Source of the DNA: Zanthoxylum bungeanum
Lineage: Eukaryota; Streptophyta; Magnoliopsida; Sapindales; Rutaceae
Reading direction: 5' to 3'
NCBI GenBank assembly: GCA_019454045.1
Contig: SKCR01033431.1
Span: 36,819-100,818 of the forward strand
DNA: 64,000 nucleotides
The notes under the pieces were generated by a model. The model was not told the DNA's origin. It ran no database searches and saw nothing but the letters and a program-made list of their open reading frames with translations. Below are positions 10,316-23,397 of this stretch, one piece after another. The translations under genes were made by a program, and so were the position numbers. Within the stretch, counting starts at the first letter, position 1; each line of letters begins with the position of its first letter.

Positions 10316-12275
10316 TGTTGAGTTCTCCTAGAACATGCCAAGGATCTATTAAGCATAAAATTGTTTGAATTAACAAAGTAAGTTGCGGAAAAATACTCAC
10401 TTTGATTGGCTAAGTAGGTTGTGGAGATTACAAAAATTTTGACCTCCTTTGTGTAGTGCTCCAAGCTCTCCTTTGTATGAATGGTTTAGCTCCAAGGTTG
10501 ATCTTTGAATTCCAAACTCAAGGGGATAGTTTCTCTATCACCTTTGTAGACCCTTTTAAGTGCTAGCTTTGGAAGAAATTGCAACAAAAATCTTCCTATG
10601 TCAAGAAGCAACTCTCGGCAATTGAAGATGAGAGGAGAGGGAAGGTTTTCACGCCAAAAGCAAGAAGAGAGAATTAGTGATGTGTTTCAATTTTGTTTTA
10701 TGTACATTTGATTTTAAAAATAAAAAACCATTTACAAAAGTCAAGTAGGTAAAAGTCCTTCACAAGTCTAACTTGTGTAACTTACAAGTTACCAACTAAT
10801 ATGCTCACTAACTTCTATCACCATAAAGTAAATAGTTGACTAGTGATGTGACTTGATATGGGTCCCACTTAATTCAAAATCTGAGTGGGCCCGCAAAACA
10901 CATATCGGGCTCGGGTTCGTTAATTCCGAATTAACGAATTTTCCGTTGCAGCGTAATTAAATCAAATTTAATTAAATAATAATGCCTCACAAAATTATTA
11001 CGAAAGTCGCTCGCGAATTAATTCTAAATTAATTCATTCGCGCGAATTAAAATCCAATTTTAATTCCGCTTTGAAATCTAATTTCATTTAATATATCGAA
11101 TATATTATTTAATCGATTAATTCCAAATTAATTGTTCTCTCTCCATTAATTGAATTTTATTGAAAATAAATTCTTTCCGCAATTAATCCTAGATTAATTT
11201 TCTCTATCTCATAATTAATCCGAGATTAATTTTGTTCGAGTCATACATCATCGGTGAATCTTCGGGAAGCGACCCATGAGATCCCTGGATATGTTGGCAG
11301 TAAATCCGAACGTCGGACTATCTGAATATGTGCGTACCTCGTACTATTTCCTTACCGATTTACAAGACATGGTTGGCTTCTAGCAAAACACTGTGCCTAC
11401 CCAATTCTCCAGAAATATTCTTTCAGGAATATATAATCTATATCTAGCGTAGTATACCAAGTATTGCGTATTGCGATCCAGTATCTGATGTCACATGGTA
11501 GGCTGGGGCTGGAATAGTGTCTGCCTCGTACGAAGCATATATCAGATCACTAGCAACTACTATCTTTAATCAGATAATCATGACATTGTCATATTATCCC
11601 AATAGTTGCAACATATTAGAGTACCAGTTCTGTATCCCTGCGTGATCATCATTTCCATATGACTGAAGTGATATTTCCATCTTGACATCACACCCAATAC
11701 ACTACGATTCTCAATAAACCCAGAAGAGGCGTACACAGAACCTGTTAAAGCCCTGGACGACCAAAACCAAAGCGTACTGATTATCGCAAGTATTAGCGAT
11801 GCCAGTCTTAGGTTAAGACCAAATACACCTACCTTGATTCGGATTCCCAAAGACACATAGTCATACTACCAATGTGATTCCGAGGGGTCTATCCAGAGCG
11901 AAGCTGTTTCGATACCATCGGTAAACAAAACCTCCTATTACACTTGCATGAGTATCCAATACCCAAATATATGAGAACTATGATGTTACGCTTCCATAAC
12001 GCGCACAAGTGTAATACTAGCCTATTCCGCATTATCGATGTCCAGTCTCGATAATACTACAACTAGGGATATTTAATGATTAAACCTTTAGTGGATTGAT
12101 ATTATCTCATATCTTATAATCCGGAACTAATCATAATGACTTTTATCATTTCTATATTTAAGTAATCTAATTACAAAATGATAAAATGGCAATTTCTTTT
12201 GTCATATAGTTAATTTGTTCAAAAACCACAATGTCTTTTACAAATAGCGACGCTATTGGTCATAATTGTCCAACA
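10316..12275 (-). repeat. Copia 5' LTR of the tandem array
   Basis: 1960 bp, minus strand TGTTGGACAATTATGACC...CTCAACA, with intact TG..CA ends. It is followed on the plus strand by element K at 12276. Confidence 0.92.
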
Positions 12276-14821
12276 CCCCTAGGGTCAGATCGGTGCTCCG
12301 CATAGCGGAAGTGGGTATAACCTATGGATATCAAGCATTGGTATATTTTTAAATAATTTAATAGAATACTATATTTCATTACGAGTTTATAGGTAAAAAC
12401 TTGGGCTGAATCGGAGTCTGAAAACTCAAAAACGAACAAAACTAAATTTCAGCACATGCGTGAGCGACGCGCGCGCACACTGTGAGAGTTGAACAAAATA
12501 TTATTTTATTTTATTTCATTAAGGCTTTCATTCATCAGCTATCTGGAAACAGAGAGCTGACAAATTTGGGGTTGTTACCATAATTCATTCCAACCTTTCC
12601 TAAACACTTTCAAACACCCAAACTTAATTTTTAACATCAAAATTAACATCAACACATGTTATAAAACAAAATCATATTTTTCAAAATATCAAATATTTTT
12701 ACAAAAATATAAATTTATTCTAAATACGCATATACATAAATTTTGAATCCAAAACACAAACCAAATTAGAATCCCACAATGAAGTTACTCATGAACAATT
12801 CTAGGTCACTCAAAGGTGGTCAAGTGATTCTAGAATGGTAGTCATAGCTCCAAGCTATCATCTAAACTTCCAAACTATAATTTAATGATTCATGTCCAAC
12901 ATGAACATTTTGACCCAACCACAAGCATATTGTGTTTATGCTTCCAAAGCATCCATACACAATTCATTAGCCTAATTTCAACATTAAGGTATGTTATTAT
13001 GTATCCAATACACAATACATCACTATATGCTTCATTAATGAAAAAATAGTCTTAGAGAAGATCAAACTTACCTAGTAAGCTTGATTCCAAGATCCAATCT
13101 TCTTCTTCTTATTGAAATATTATAGAGAACTTCTAAAGTTAGCAAGCTTGACTCCAAGATCCAATCTTGATTCCAATGCTAGCAAGTTTGATTTCAAGAT
13201 CCAATCTTGATTTCTCCTTATTGAAATATTATAGAGAACTTCCAAAGCTTCTCTAAACACTTCTTTAACTTAGGCTAATATTTCTAAATCTTGCTTGTTC
13301 TAGCTTTCACAAACTTAACTTTCTTAAGCTTAAGCTTAATTAAAAACTTGCTCAAGCTAGCATTTTATAGCAAAACTTATGCGATTTTTTATTAATAAAA
13401 GTTCTAATAATCTTTTAGGTGGGCTTAATCTAATTTATCCAAATATTTATAATTAGGTGTGACTAATCACATTTGTCTACCACTTTGATTTAATCTAATT
13501 AAATCAAGATAAAGTTTAATTAATGGATTAGTTAAATGTCTACCACTTTGATTTAATCAAATTAAATCAAGCTAAATACACATATTATTACATATTTGTA
13601 ATTACCAAAATATTCTCCAATGGTAGAAATATTTATGAAATTACAACAAAGCCATTGTGTGATTTTGGATTAATCCAATTAATTCAATTGGGTCAAAGTA
13701 AATAATTAATGTTATCCAATAACAGTTAATTATTTTAGGTGATAATTATATTATCAAATATTATTTATTATAAAAAATATCGGCTATCCAAGTACTCAAC
13801 GAGTACACTTCATATTATGAGACTCTCTAAGTTCAGACATGTTCGTCATATAAGCCTAGCTTATATGTACGTAATTCGGCCACCTCCGAATTCGTGAAGA
13901 ACATGAACAACCTTTCTGAACCATACAAGTCGAGATCATCACATATGTTTAACAATCTCTCCGTCGTAAACTATCCGAGTTTTGCTTAGGAAACATAGAT
14001 TACATCGTCAAGTTTATGAGACGCACATCTCATGTCGACAAGTCCACGATTCTTTACGACTAATCAGAACACCATTTCTGATATATTTGATCCACCCTAG
14101 GTAACCGACTTTGGCCAAAGTCTTAAGAATCATGAGTTACTCACATGGATACCTAAACCCCTTATGGTATACATACGGGCAGACGAATCTTATCTTGATA
14201 CGCACTTGATTAACAAGTGCATCAGTCCACAACCAATGAATATCTAGCAATCAAACCATGAAAGGTATTTGACATATATGACATCAAAGTGTGGAGGATC
14301 ACACACAAAATCAATGTTATCATATAGTCAAAGGTTCACATATGCAAATCGACTCGAGGAGATTCCTATTGACGGTGGTGTATACTTTCAACTATTAGGA
14401 ATCACATGTGAGTCATTCAGTATTCGCTCCAACGAATACCCACATGTCTATAAGAGCTTCCTTTACTTATGGTACATCGAGTTAAACCATTGGAACTCCA
14501 ATTCTAATATACGGCATGTGCTAGTCTTCTAGGTTATAAGAATTCGACTGTATTTCAAAACCAACGACTAGGAATATTTACTTTAAGAATAGTTTATAAT
14601 AGTAATACTATCTCAATATCGGACAACCCAATGTCCAATATTACTATATGGCTATTCTAAGGTTGATGTCATTCTTAACATATTTATATATCAATCTAAT
14701 ATGCATAATGACATTACCATTAATAAGGTTGAAATAAAATGTAGTTATTTTATTAGTAAATAATAAAAATATAATGTACAATACATTATTCAAATTGGCG
14801 CTCCAAGCACCAACTCCAACA
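12276..14821 (-). repeat. LTR of an older Copia element (element K), far boundary unresolved
   Basis: On the minus strand the sequence starts TGTTGGAGTTGGTGCTTGG at 14821, a typical Copia LTR start, and is preceded by a purine-rich tract. No coding sequence is visible. A partial local duplication lies at about 13080-13260: 'ccaagatccaatctt' appears three times and 'attgaaatattatagagaactt' twice. The other LTR end was not found before element A; no TGGTATCAGAGC site was seen, so part of this interval may be leader or truncated. The plus frame at 14269-14532 has no recognisable domain. Confidence 0.6.
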
Positions 14822-14840
14822 ATCTCGGCTCTTCTCCCCT
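14822..14840 (-). promoter_or_regulatory. Polypurine tract of element K
   Basis: Minus strand reads AGGGGAGAAGAGCCGAGAT directly before the LTR start. The internal region of K should follow but element J begins 17 bp later, so J probably inserted next to the tract and the rest of K lies beyond the window. Confidence 0.55.
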
Positions 14841-14856
14841 AAGTTTTCCTCTGTAC

Positions 14857-16333
14857 TGTCCCGACCAATGGACCTTCGAATCTCGATTTTCATATAATTT
14901 GTCATTATATTTAATTTTTATTTGTTATGTGTTTCGAAATCTAATTAGCCATAAAAGTGTGATTAATTTACTTAGGCTATTTAATTGGTTGCTATGTAGA
15001 TGAAAGTGAATTACGGACTTAATAGAAAAATATGATCAAGTAAAAATGTGTGAGGACAGTTATTGTATGCATGGGATTTGGGCTATTGATTTTGAATTGT
15101 TATGTGAGTATTTGTATATTGAGAATTGAATATTATTGTAAGTTAATGAGGACAAATTGTATAATGGAAGTCCATATTGTAGAAGGAACTCTACTGAAAT
15201 CCCTTTAGGATCACGAGAGCGTTTAAGTCACGTTTCTTTCTTATTCTTTCATTTATTCTGGTTAGGATCATGTTCCTCACAATAGATTCTTATGTCTCTT
15301 TCGATGATCGAGATAACAACGGTGGGGACGGTCCTACTACGTAGTTTCTCTTCTTGATAGTACAGCTCACCAGACCCATGGATAAATTTGTAACATTGAC
15401 ATTTTTCAAAAGTATGTAGTTATATATGTTTTCTTAAATGGGCTTTAAGTTTATATATTAAATGATTTAGTTTTGGAAAAGCTTATAAGTTCTTATAAAT
15501 AAAATGATCGAATATTGATTATATTAGAAATCATGAGTTTGTAATATCAGAATGCTTGTATGACTTTGAGATAAATGAGTATATGTTTAGAAAATGATTT
15601 TTATGTTAGGATACACTTCGTATACATTTACGTGCTAGATATATTTTTCGTGAGATAATGACTCATATTGCTAATTTTGCTCCGGATGCAGTTATTATCG
15701 TGGGAAAGTCTCATGTTGCCAGTTTTTCCGTTATGTTGCGAGTTTGTATATAGATGAATTAACTGTTTTAAGTTATGCAAAGTACTCTTGTGCATAATGA
15801 GATTTAAGAGAAGTAAGACTTATGATTTTCAAGTAATATTTTATACGCTATTTTACATATTTATGTATTTATTTATATTATGAAAGACTTATTCATTTCA
15901 CTTTGTTATCTTTTTATCCATGGCACTAAGCTGAGCTTACTCATTTTTTCATTTTACAGGTTCATAAGATTAGTAGATCCTATATTTTATTTTATGTTGT
16001 TTTTCATCATATTATACTATTAGAGAAAAGTTATGCCAATAGTATAGTGTCTTTTAATTTGTTTTTGAGATGAGGGTTCTAGCCATGTCTTCCTTACGTG
16101 TATTTATTATTCTGATATGGGCACAAAGCCAAATTTTGATACATTGATGTGTGTGTGTGTGTGCGCGTAGTCATGGATGATTTTTTTTTTGTGGGGAGAT
16201 CCTATCTATACATGATGATGATTATAATGATATTACAGATCATGTGTAAGCTATGTATTCAGGAAATTAATCTGTTTTATAGGGGAAACTCTGTCAGTTT
16301 AGTAACTTTGTGCCTAAGGGTATGGGTATGACA
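14857..16333 (+). repeat. 5' LTR of element J
   Basis: About 1.48 kb beginning TGTCCCGACCAATGG and ending GGTATGACA. The TGTC...GACA ends and the CGACC start are common in Tekay/Del-type plant Gypsy LTRs. A short (TG)n run lies at 16147-16168. ORFs at 16149-16331 and similar are LTR sequence. Confidence 0.75.
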
Positions 16334-16335
16334 TT

Positions 16336-16348
16336 TAATAGTATCACA
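16336..16348 (+). promoter_or_regulatory. Degenerate primer-binding site of J
   Basis: TAATAGTATCACA three bases after the LTR end resembles TTTGGTATCAGAGC of initiator-Met priming with several changes. Confidence 0.5.
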
Positions 16349-16419
16349 ACTGTCAGGTTCATCGATTCTGTAGACCTTTCTAGTACGTGATAGAATGTTC
16401 TATGACTATTATCAATTAA

Positions 16420-16740
16420 TGCCTTTTATGTGTTTTCAGGTTCCTCCATATTCCAGGGTAATGGGAGTAGGTCAAGTTTGTATGCGTAGGATAGTTGAGG
16501 TTGTCCTACCTTCTAAGGCACCCAGTTGATGGGGAGTTTGATTTTTATGTCGAGGAACCATTTGAAAAGAATCATATACACGTTGAGGTAGAAGCTTCAC
16601 ATGTCTATGTTCTTTAGGATAGTATATTGTCGCATCATCCTTCTAGTGATTATATTCCTCAAGCCACTGCAGCACCTCAGAGGAATATTCTAGTGCCTCC
16701 GTAGTATCCTCATTCATCTCCTACAACATATTAGGCTTAT
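16420..16740 (+). pseudogene. J gag, N-terminal part
   Basis: No long open frame. Short Pro/Ala/Gln-rich wording (PQATAAPQRNILVPP, then YPHSSPTTY) is broken by stops and is cut by element C. After the C insertion the next bases continue as Tyr/Pro-rich (YYPPPSYHAPPP), the low-complexity N-terminal segment common in Tekay/Del gags. Confidence 0.6.
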
Positions 16741-18236
16741 TATAGGCATTATATTTTTGCATAGCCCGATGATGAGTGTCCTTACAGAAACACACCTGAA
16801 AGATTTAGGAAGGTTGTAAAGTTCTAATGCTGAGAGGGAAAGAAACCCTAGCGAAGTCCACAAGAAGTAGTCGAATCTAGGATATATGTCATCCACATCC
16901 GGCTGGATTTATAAACCAAACCTGGCTGGATGTCATATATGTCCGACTGGACATCACCATACACTCTGGACGGACATCACCATCAAATCTGGAAGGACAT
17001 AATCAATGAACAACCAGATATGTATCGATTTATAATTTTACAAACGAATACACATTCCTTTTTTGGCCGATTTCCATAAAACCAAAATATGTTCCTTAAT
17101 AAACAGATTCTTGCCCTAATAACCACAATCCTAAGCATTATAAAAAGAGAACGATAACATACAAACATGAGAGACGACTTTTGGAGAAGTGAAAAAAAAA
17201 ATCCTAAAATAGTAACCATAAGTTTCCCAACTCCAATAGGAGATCCAACAACTAACCTAAACATTCAGAGGCATTTTCGGAGCCAAATTACACTTAAGGT
17301 ATGACCTTAGGGCCCCAAAGACTTAAATTTAATATATATTTTCCAATTTCTTGACGCCATATATCTGATCGGCCATTCTCAATGTCCGGCAGGACATGCA
17401 CTCGTCACACATAAAATATGACAATATAAACTAGCTACATCTGATCACGTGCACTTGCTTCCATGTGGTATATAGGATGGAAACCCATACATAAATTCTA
17501 TAGATGACTCCGAATTGACGATAATATGGTATGTACCCAGGATACAACTTCACTTACCATTTGAGAACGATTATGCACATCTTATTTACTGCTTTCCCAT
17601 TATTGTTATCATGTAATTATTCTACGTGTCTTGTCTCTGTATTACTATTATTGTTATGCATGATTCTACACCTTATGAATACTGGTTTTAAACATGCCAA
17701 GACATATTTCTATTATTTGTTGCCATCAATAAATCTACGTTATGTGCTTTCTGGTTTACACAGTAAGTCCGGCCAGACATCAAACATGTCCGGTCGGACA
17801 TATAATGATAAAATACATATCCGATCGAATCCAAGATATGTCCGACCGAGTTTATTTTATTTATGTGTTTTATTTGTGACTATTGTAAAACATGTATTTC
17901 TATTGATTATGATATTATTTGTTGTTTGAGTGAATTGATGCAATGTAAACTGTCTTGTGTGATTGAATTATGAGACATGTGGACCCTCTTTTAAGCGTGG
18001 ATATTATACTGGCATTAGTAAAAAACTATTTCAAACCAAAATGAGTTTAAGTTTGACCTTATGAGAGGTGTAGTACGGCCTTAAATAATTCCCAGTGTCT
18101 CATACTAGGTGGCGACTTATTTATTCTTCAGTTAGTTCCTCACGAACTAATGCGTACTCTCTACAAGTTGCGATCTCAACAGTGTAGTGGTCGCCGACAT
18201 TATAGGCATAGCGGTAAACCCCGTTTCGCTCCTACA
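16741..18236 (+). repeat. 5' LTR of element C
   Basis: About 1.5 kb, TATAGGCATTATATTTTT...CGCTCCTACA; the partner 3' LTR starts TGTAGGCATT, so the first bases mutated here. A TATA-like TATAAAAAGAGA lies near 17139. Several copies of a gtccgg/ccggac palindrome word occur at about 16900-17000 and 17765-17850. The long shadow frames (16983-17264, 17531-17929) lack domains. Confidence 0.85.
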
Positions 18237-18238
18237 GC

Positions 18239-18256
18239 TGGTGACTCCATTAGGAG
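18239..18256 (+). promoter_or_regulatory. Primer-binding site of element C
   Basis: TGGTGACTCCATTAGGAG two bases after the LTR. The TGGCGACTCC-type start fits a tRNA site used by Ogre/Tat-like elements, with one or two changes; tRNA identity (Arg suggested) is from memory of the group. Confidence 0.6.
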
Positions 18257-19293
18257 ATAGAGAGTCAGCCTCGAAAAATGCCTTGTAGTATCCATGGCGA
18301 GACTGAGGTGAATCATGTCTTCATATTTTGCATACCCGTTTTAGCCTCAATGGTGTTATATTTCAAGAAATCGCTTTCACTCAAGGCGGTGGATTGATAT
18401 ATGATGATAACCATCACTTATTGGCTCGTATCCTTCAATACTGGTATGTCTATTTGGTCGATTAAATCCTTGGGTAGGGAGACCTAGTGATGGATAAGTC
18501 GTATCATTGGGTATAAAAAAAAGTTCGTCCACTTAGTTGTTCGAACCTTTGGGTAAGGAGACCTAGTTGTGGGCAATCCTTCACCGATAAGAGCCTAAAC
18601 ATTACCCTCTTAAGCCCACATGAAAGCCCATAAGTGTTATCCTAGAGAAACCTTCCTTATGCTTTTGTTTGGGCCCCCAATCATTTGAAGTAGCTTGAAA
18701 TTTTTTCCATGTGGTGTAAACTTGTTATGCATGTTCAATTGGTACAAGTTTACATTCTCATGATAATTGGACTTGATGCTTTGAAATAATAGCAAGCCAC
18801 TTTGTATGCAAAACTCTTTGAGTCTAAAAATATTTTGTTAGGATCCAAAAGTGCCAAAACATAAGTCTGATACTCACACTGGCTCTCATCAAAAAAGGTT
18901 TACGCCTTATTTTGCCTATTTGGATATTCTTAAACATTTCTAAGCCCATCCCAAAATAACCAAGGTTACTAAGGGCCCAATTTGGCATTTTTAAATAATG
19001 GCACGATCCCAATATTAGGCTTAATCATTTTATAAATGGACGGCATTTGTCTTTCAATGATGGAATGGAACCGAGGTAACCAAGGTTTACCTCTAGCATA
19101 TAAGAGAATGAGTTTGTGTATCCCATTTGGTGCACGAGCTAAGCAAACCTATGACAGATATTGACTCACCACGAGTGCGGGAGAGATAAGGTTGGAAGGA
19201 TGTATGTTGCGTGAACTAACCCTGCATTTCATGCATACATGCATACATGCATCTCATGTATCATGCTAATCGTTTGTGATTACAGTCATCATA
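18257..19293 (+). other. Leader of element C
   Basis: About 1 kb without a supported frame. Contains an imperfect direct repeat (tgggta-gggagacctagt at about 18470 and 18551) and a short catgcata run near 19225. Ogre relatives can carry an extra ORF before gag; none survives here. Confidence 0.5.
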
Positions 19294-20620
19294 ATGGAGC
19301 ATTGGGTTAGGAAGTAAGGAAGGCTAGTTAAGAAGCCGGTCACGAGTAGCAAACAAATAGACAACAACAAAAGCTCCCAAATAGATCAACTTGAAAACAC
19401 TATGAACAAATTAGCAGAACAATCGCTAACCCTGATAAGTGATAGGGCCCATCAAACAACATTCTAGATAGCTCGAGTCAAAAGTAGTGAAAAGCGGTGT
19501 GAGGAACCCGAAAGTAAGATTGAGGAAAAACATAAGGAGCTACTAGATTATAAGGCAATGAAATTCAAGAAACAATTTTCCACCCAGTTTAGGATGCCCG
19601 AAATGGCAAAGTTTAATTGAAGTGGAGACCCAAACGTTCATTTACGAAAGTATGTTTCACTAATGAGTTCAGCTGGGCCATCCCAACGTCAAGTACATAA
19701 AATATTTGGGATGTCATTGGAAGGTGCACCAGTAATGTGGTACCATAATCTTCAGTAGAAAGTAAGAGACGACTGAAGGGCCTTAGCAGAAGCCTTCTGG
19801 AACCAATACGTCACAGATATGGAGATAGACGTGTCACTCCGTGACTTGGAGAACACCAAATAAAAACCTGATGAGAATTACAAAGATTATATAGACCGCA
19901 ATAGAAGCTGACTTCTAAAAACGTGACCCTCAAAAAAATTTCAAATCAATATGATAGTCAAAGGCATTAAACCCTCCAATTATAACAAGTTGGGAAGAAT
20001 GACCTCCATGATTCCAGACTTCCGACAACTAAAGGACACAATTATGGATATAGAGGAGGATGAAGCCGAAAAAACATATTACTACCAAAACAAGATAACT
20101 CCAAGAGGACCTTCAAGAACAAAACCCAATCCTGTCGAAGTCGCTGCCATCCGTAATCATCGATTCCAAATTTGCATACCCCTGTCAAGGGTATTTGAAA
20201 AGTTACAAAAACAGGGCTTGTTGAAACCCATAGATCCCAAACCACTACCAAACCTCGTACCTCGTAACTTTAACCTAGACCTATACTACTGATAGTAGCG
20301 ACAGTGAAGTGAAAGAATGTAATGGTTTTGGGAAAGTTTTTCAGCAACGATGAAGAGGAAGTTAGGGCAATGACTAGAAGCTTCATGTTTTTCAATGACA
20401 CTGCCAAACAAAACAAAGGAATAAAAGATTGAGTGAAAGAAAATGAGGAGGATAAATGGGAAGATGGCATGATTCTCTAGCAGTTAAAGAAAAATCAAGC
20501 CCAAATGAGTATATGGGAGTCGTTATGTTATTCTCAAGAACATATGAGGGTTAGAGTAGAAACCCTACGAAAGATAATTGTACCTATAGACACAAACCCT
20601 ACAGTAGTCATTCAATCTGT
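19294..20620 (+). pseudogene. C gag, Ogre/Tat type
   Basis: From ATG at 19294 one main frame gives a coiled-coil-like N-terminus (IDQLENTMNKLAEQ), then the Retrotrans_gag core: FxxGDPNVHLRKYVSLMSS, GMSLEGAPVMWYHNL, FWNQYVTDMEID and YKDYIDRNR. The C-terminal part (19951-20292) is open for 113 codons and includes the Ogre/Tat hallmark FTPIPMxxxxxxxxLxxxGL-like segment as IPLSRVFEKLQKQGLLKPID. About six in-frame stops, mostly TAG/TAA/TGA at Trp or Gln sites, and a frameshift near 20290 disable it. Element D cuts the frame at 20620; protease sequence resumes at 31681. Confidence 0.85.
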
Positions 20621-22229
20621 TGATCTACGGTAAACACACTTTACACAAGCGCACGTATCGCACAAGTAGTATAAAAATATCGATCCCACGAGAACTTAAT
20701 TCTTACGTTGTTAATTATTGAAGCTAAATATTTACAGGTATCCAATTGGGGTTGGAATGGATTTCTTGTTGTTGATTGAATATGGATTTCACTAAATAAA
20801 TAAAAATACAAATAAATACAAAGGAAACAAAGAAAAGATAAATCATCTAGGGTTGTGAATCCACACAATATTTTTCTAATGATGAATTGATTCTCCTATA
20901 CATGTGCAATATATTAGTTGTTAGCCTGAAACACGAAGATATGCAAAAGCCTTTTTCGATGGTCGAATGCAAATATCCAAAGTTACTTAATTAACTATAT
21001 GTCTATGTTAACTAAGAAACCCGAATTCATTAAGGTCAAGTTCCAATTATGGCTACACACGCCCGACATGTATATGTCTATCCTAGAAGGAAATCCCTAA
21101 TGTGAGATCGTGTGTTATTGAATCTAAGGCTTAAACATAAAATCCCTTTGTCAAGTTCATTTTATGTTTACCACATCAATCTTATTGGTGATCAGACAAC
21201 AAGAAGCCTTAAGATCAAGATTCAATAAACAAGCCAATGTATCACACATTATATAAGAAAACCAATTATGAAACTCGTGAATATTGTGCTTCATCATTTC
21301 CCTAGATTAAAATAAAATGCTGGGGTTGGGGGATCCACCTTTAATATTTCAAATATATGAATCTCACCTTTTATAATATATAAATCAACATTATTACCCA
21401 ATTAACTTTCTCAGGAATTAATAATGTCAAAACATATAAAACTAGCCACATAGGCGGTAACCAATTAGTCCAATAAAATCGACCATATAGGCGGTAATCC
21501 AATTTTTTATATAAACCGACCATATAGGCAGTAATATAGTTTGCTATTTATTAATTCGGATTATTAGATCACAATTCATATATTATAATATAAGTGAGAT
21601 TAACCTAAATTATCATATTAAAGGCTTCACCCTTTACCCCATCGAAAATAAATTAGCAAGACATAAAGAAAATAAAAGCACACAAACTATTATTACTAAA
21701 AATTAAAAATACAAAAAAATAAATACAAAAAATAAATACAAACAAGATACAATCCTTAATCCCTTAAGTATGAACCAAAGAGAGTATGAGAATTCAAATG
21801 AAATCAACTTCTATTTATACGTAAAAACTGGTCTCGGTGTCGCGATGCGCAAGGTCTTGCGCGTCGTGATGCATTGCTTCTTTACACTTGTCACACGGAA
21901 TTGATTGGGCGTCGCGACACGTAGAGTCTTTGGCATCACGACGCGATGCACAGTGGATGTCGCGTATCGACAGATCTGCTTTCGGTGCTGATGTTGACAG
22001 CGTCGTGATGTGTAGGATGTCACGCGTCGTGACGCGAGTAGTGAAAATCCAATTTTGCTCTTTTAATCATTTTTTCATCGTTTTAACCGCGAGTTGATTC
22101 CATTGAGTCCCGATATTTTATTTATTTGCAAAATAAACAAAAAACATATCAAACGATTCACGAAACTCGAAAAACTCATAAAATATCAAGTTAAAGGGCG
22201 GTAAATATTGATATATTTTCCGCTCATCA
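20621..22229 (-). repeat. 3' LTR of element D
   Basis: 1609 bp; plus strand TGATCTACGG...CCGCTCATCA. A TATA-like motif TATAAATAGAAG on the minus strand lies near 21810-21821. CG-rich repeated words 'cgtcgcgac' and 'gcgtcgtgac' occur at 21836-22040. Confidence 0.88.
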
Positions 22230-23169
22230 CACCGACAAACCTAACATTTTGCTTGTCCTCGAGCAAAACAAACAAAACAAAATGACATAAACAACTTAAA
22301 ACCAAATTATCCGAAGCAATTTTGGTAGGGATCACGATTGCATTTAGCGTATGTAACAAGCCTTTAAACCCCTAGGTGTCCCTAATGGACGAGTTATAGT
22401 CTCGTGAGGGTTTACATCGACGATACCCACAAACGTCAATTACATGCACATGCAATCACACATAAATGCAAAAGAAATAAATAAATATAGTAGATATAAA
22501 TACACTGTCCTCAGAGAATATCTAGCAATAAAGTTAAAGGAACTTTCAAAATGCATACTACAACTTAATTCCATCCTTTTGAACAAAGTATCTAAATGAG
22601 ACTCTAAGTGTGTGTGTTTTGAATAGATCTGTAAACAGCTTTGATTCTATGTAACTAACTAGGTGAGTTTGTCTCAATTCTCAGTAGGTGATGGGTCAAA
22701 CCAACCTGACTATCTAAAAATTATCTTGTCTGCTACAATATGCGTAAAATGTGGTATGGGATTTTTTTTAAAGCTCTACAATTTTATGCGAACAATCACT
22801 GCTTACTGAGGTAAGATGTCTGGTCACTGAGTAAAAACACCGTTTGACGTGAACAATCACTGCTTGTTAGGCAAGATGTCCAATTACTAAGTAAAAGCTT
22901 GGTCAATTTTTGTTTTTTATATCATCATCATATCACACATTATAAATAAATGTAGACAGAAACATATATTCAAGCAAATGGTCATAATCATCCACCGATT
23001 ATTTTAACTAGTCAGTTTGTCAATTCCTTATTATCTTACTACTACAGACTATTTTCTAGTGCGTATGAGTTTGACCTAGATACTTTATTCAAAGTATAGG
23101 ATAAAAGTGAAATTAGCATTTATCGTTTCCTGAAACGTTTTACTAAAACAAACAACCTCATCATTAGAC

Positions 23170-23200
<31 letters not shown>

Positions 23201-23397
23201 TATTAATTTTTTTGAATATAACATGTAAAAATTAAAACATGAATCAAACAAAATATAGAGGAAAGAAAACATGCAGGAAAGAAACATAACAAAGTAAATA
23301 ATAAATACGCAATCCCACCACAAAACCTAAATCTAGCATTGTCTTCAATACGTTACAAAATAAAATAAAGAGAATGGAACAATATTACTGTGGTGAT
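22230..23397 (-). other. D 3' untranslated region with polypurine tract
   Basis: Polypurine tract (minus GTTAGGTTTGTCGGTG) ends at 22230. The region holds two copies of a roughly 60-bp repeat containing 'gaacaatcactgctt' (22787-22910), an (ATT)n run at 23169-23201, and a block (22320-22430) also present in H at 36760-36870. No gene. Confidence 0.7.

Larger units (their letters stand above)
1..12275 (-). mobile_element. Tandem Ty1/Copia retrotransposon array (element A)
   Basis: Read on the minus strand the order is LTR (12275-10316), internal region (10315-4894), LTR (4893-2934), then a second internal region (2933-1) cut by the window edge. Bases 1 to about 4893 repeat 7378 to 12275 with a period of about 7.38 kb, which equals one LTR plus one internal region, so neighbouring units share an LTR. 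Gag, protease, integrase, RT and RNase H occur in Copia order. RT and RNase H wording resembles the Tork/Angela branch (tentative). Both internal copies share stop codons in gag, so one arose from the other by recombination and not by two separate insertions. The 5' end of the array lies next to element K; the 3' end is outside the window, so no target duplication can be checked. Confidence 0.9.

Noticed and set aside
16147..16168. (TG)n run as a regulatory Z-DNA site
   Set aside because: Too short and in a decayed LTR.
17531..17929. 132-codon hydrophobic plus-strand frame
   Set aside because: Inside the C LTR; the matching part of the 3' LTR (54100-54480) does not keep the frame.
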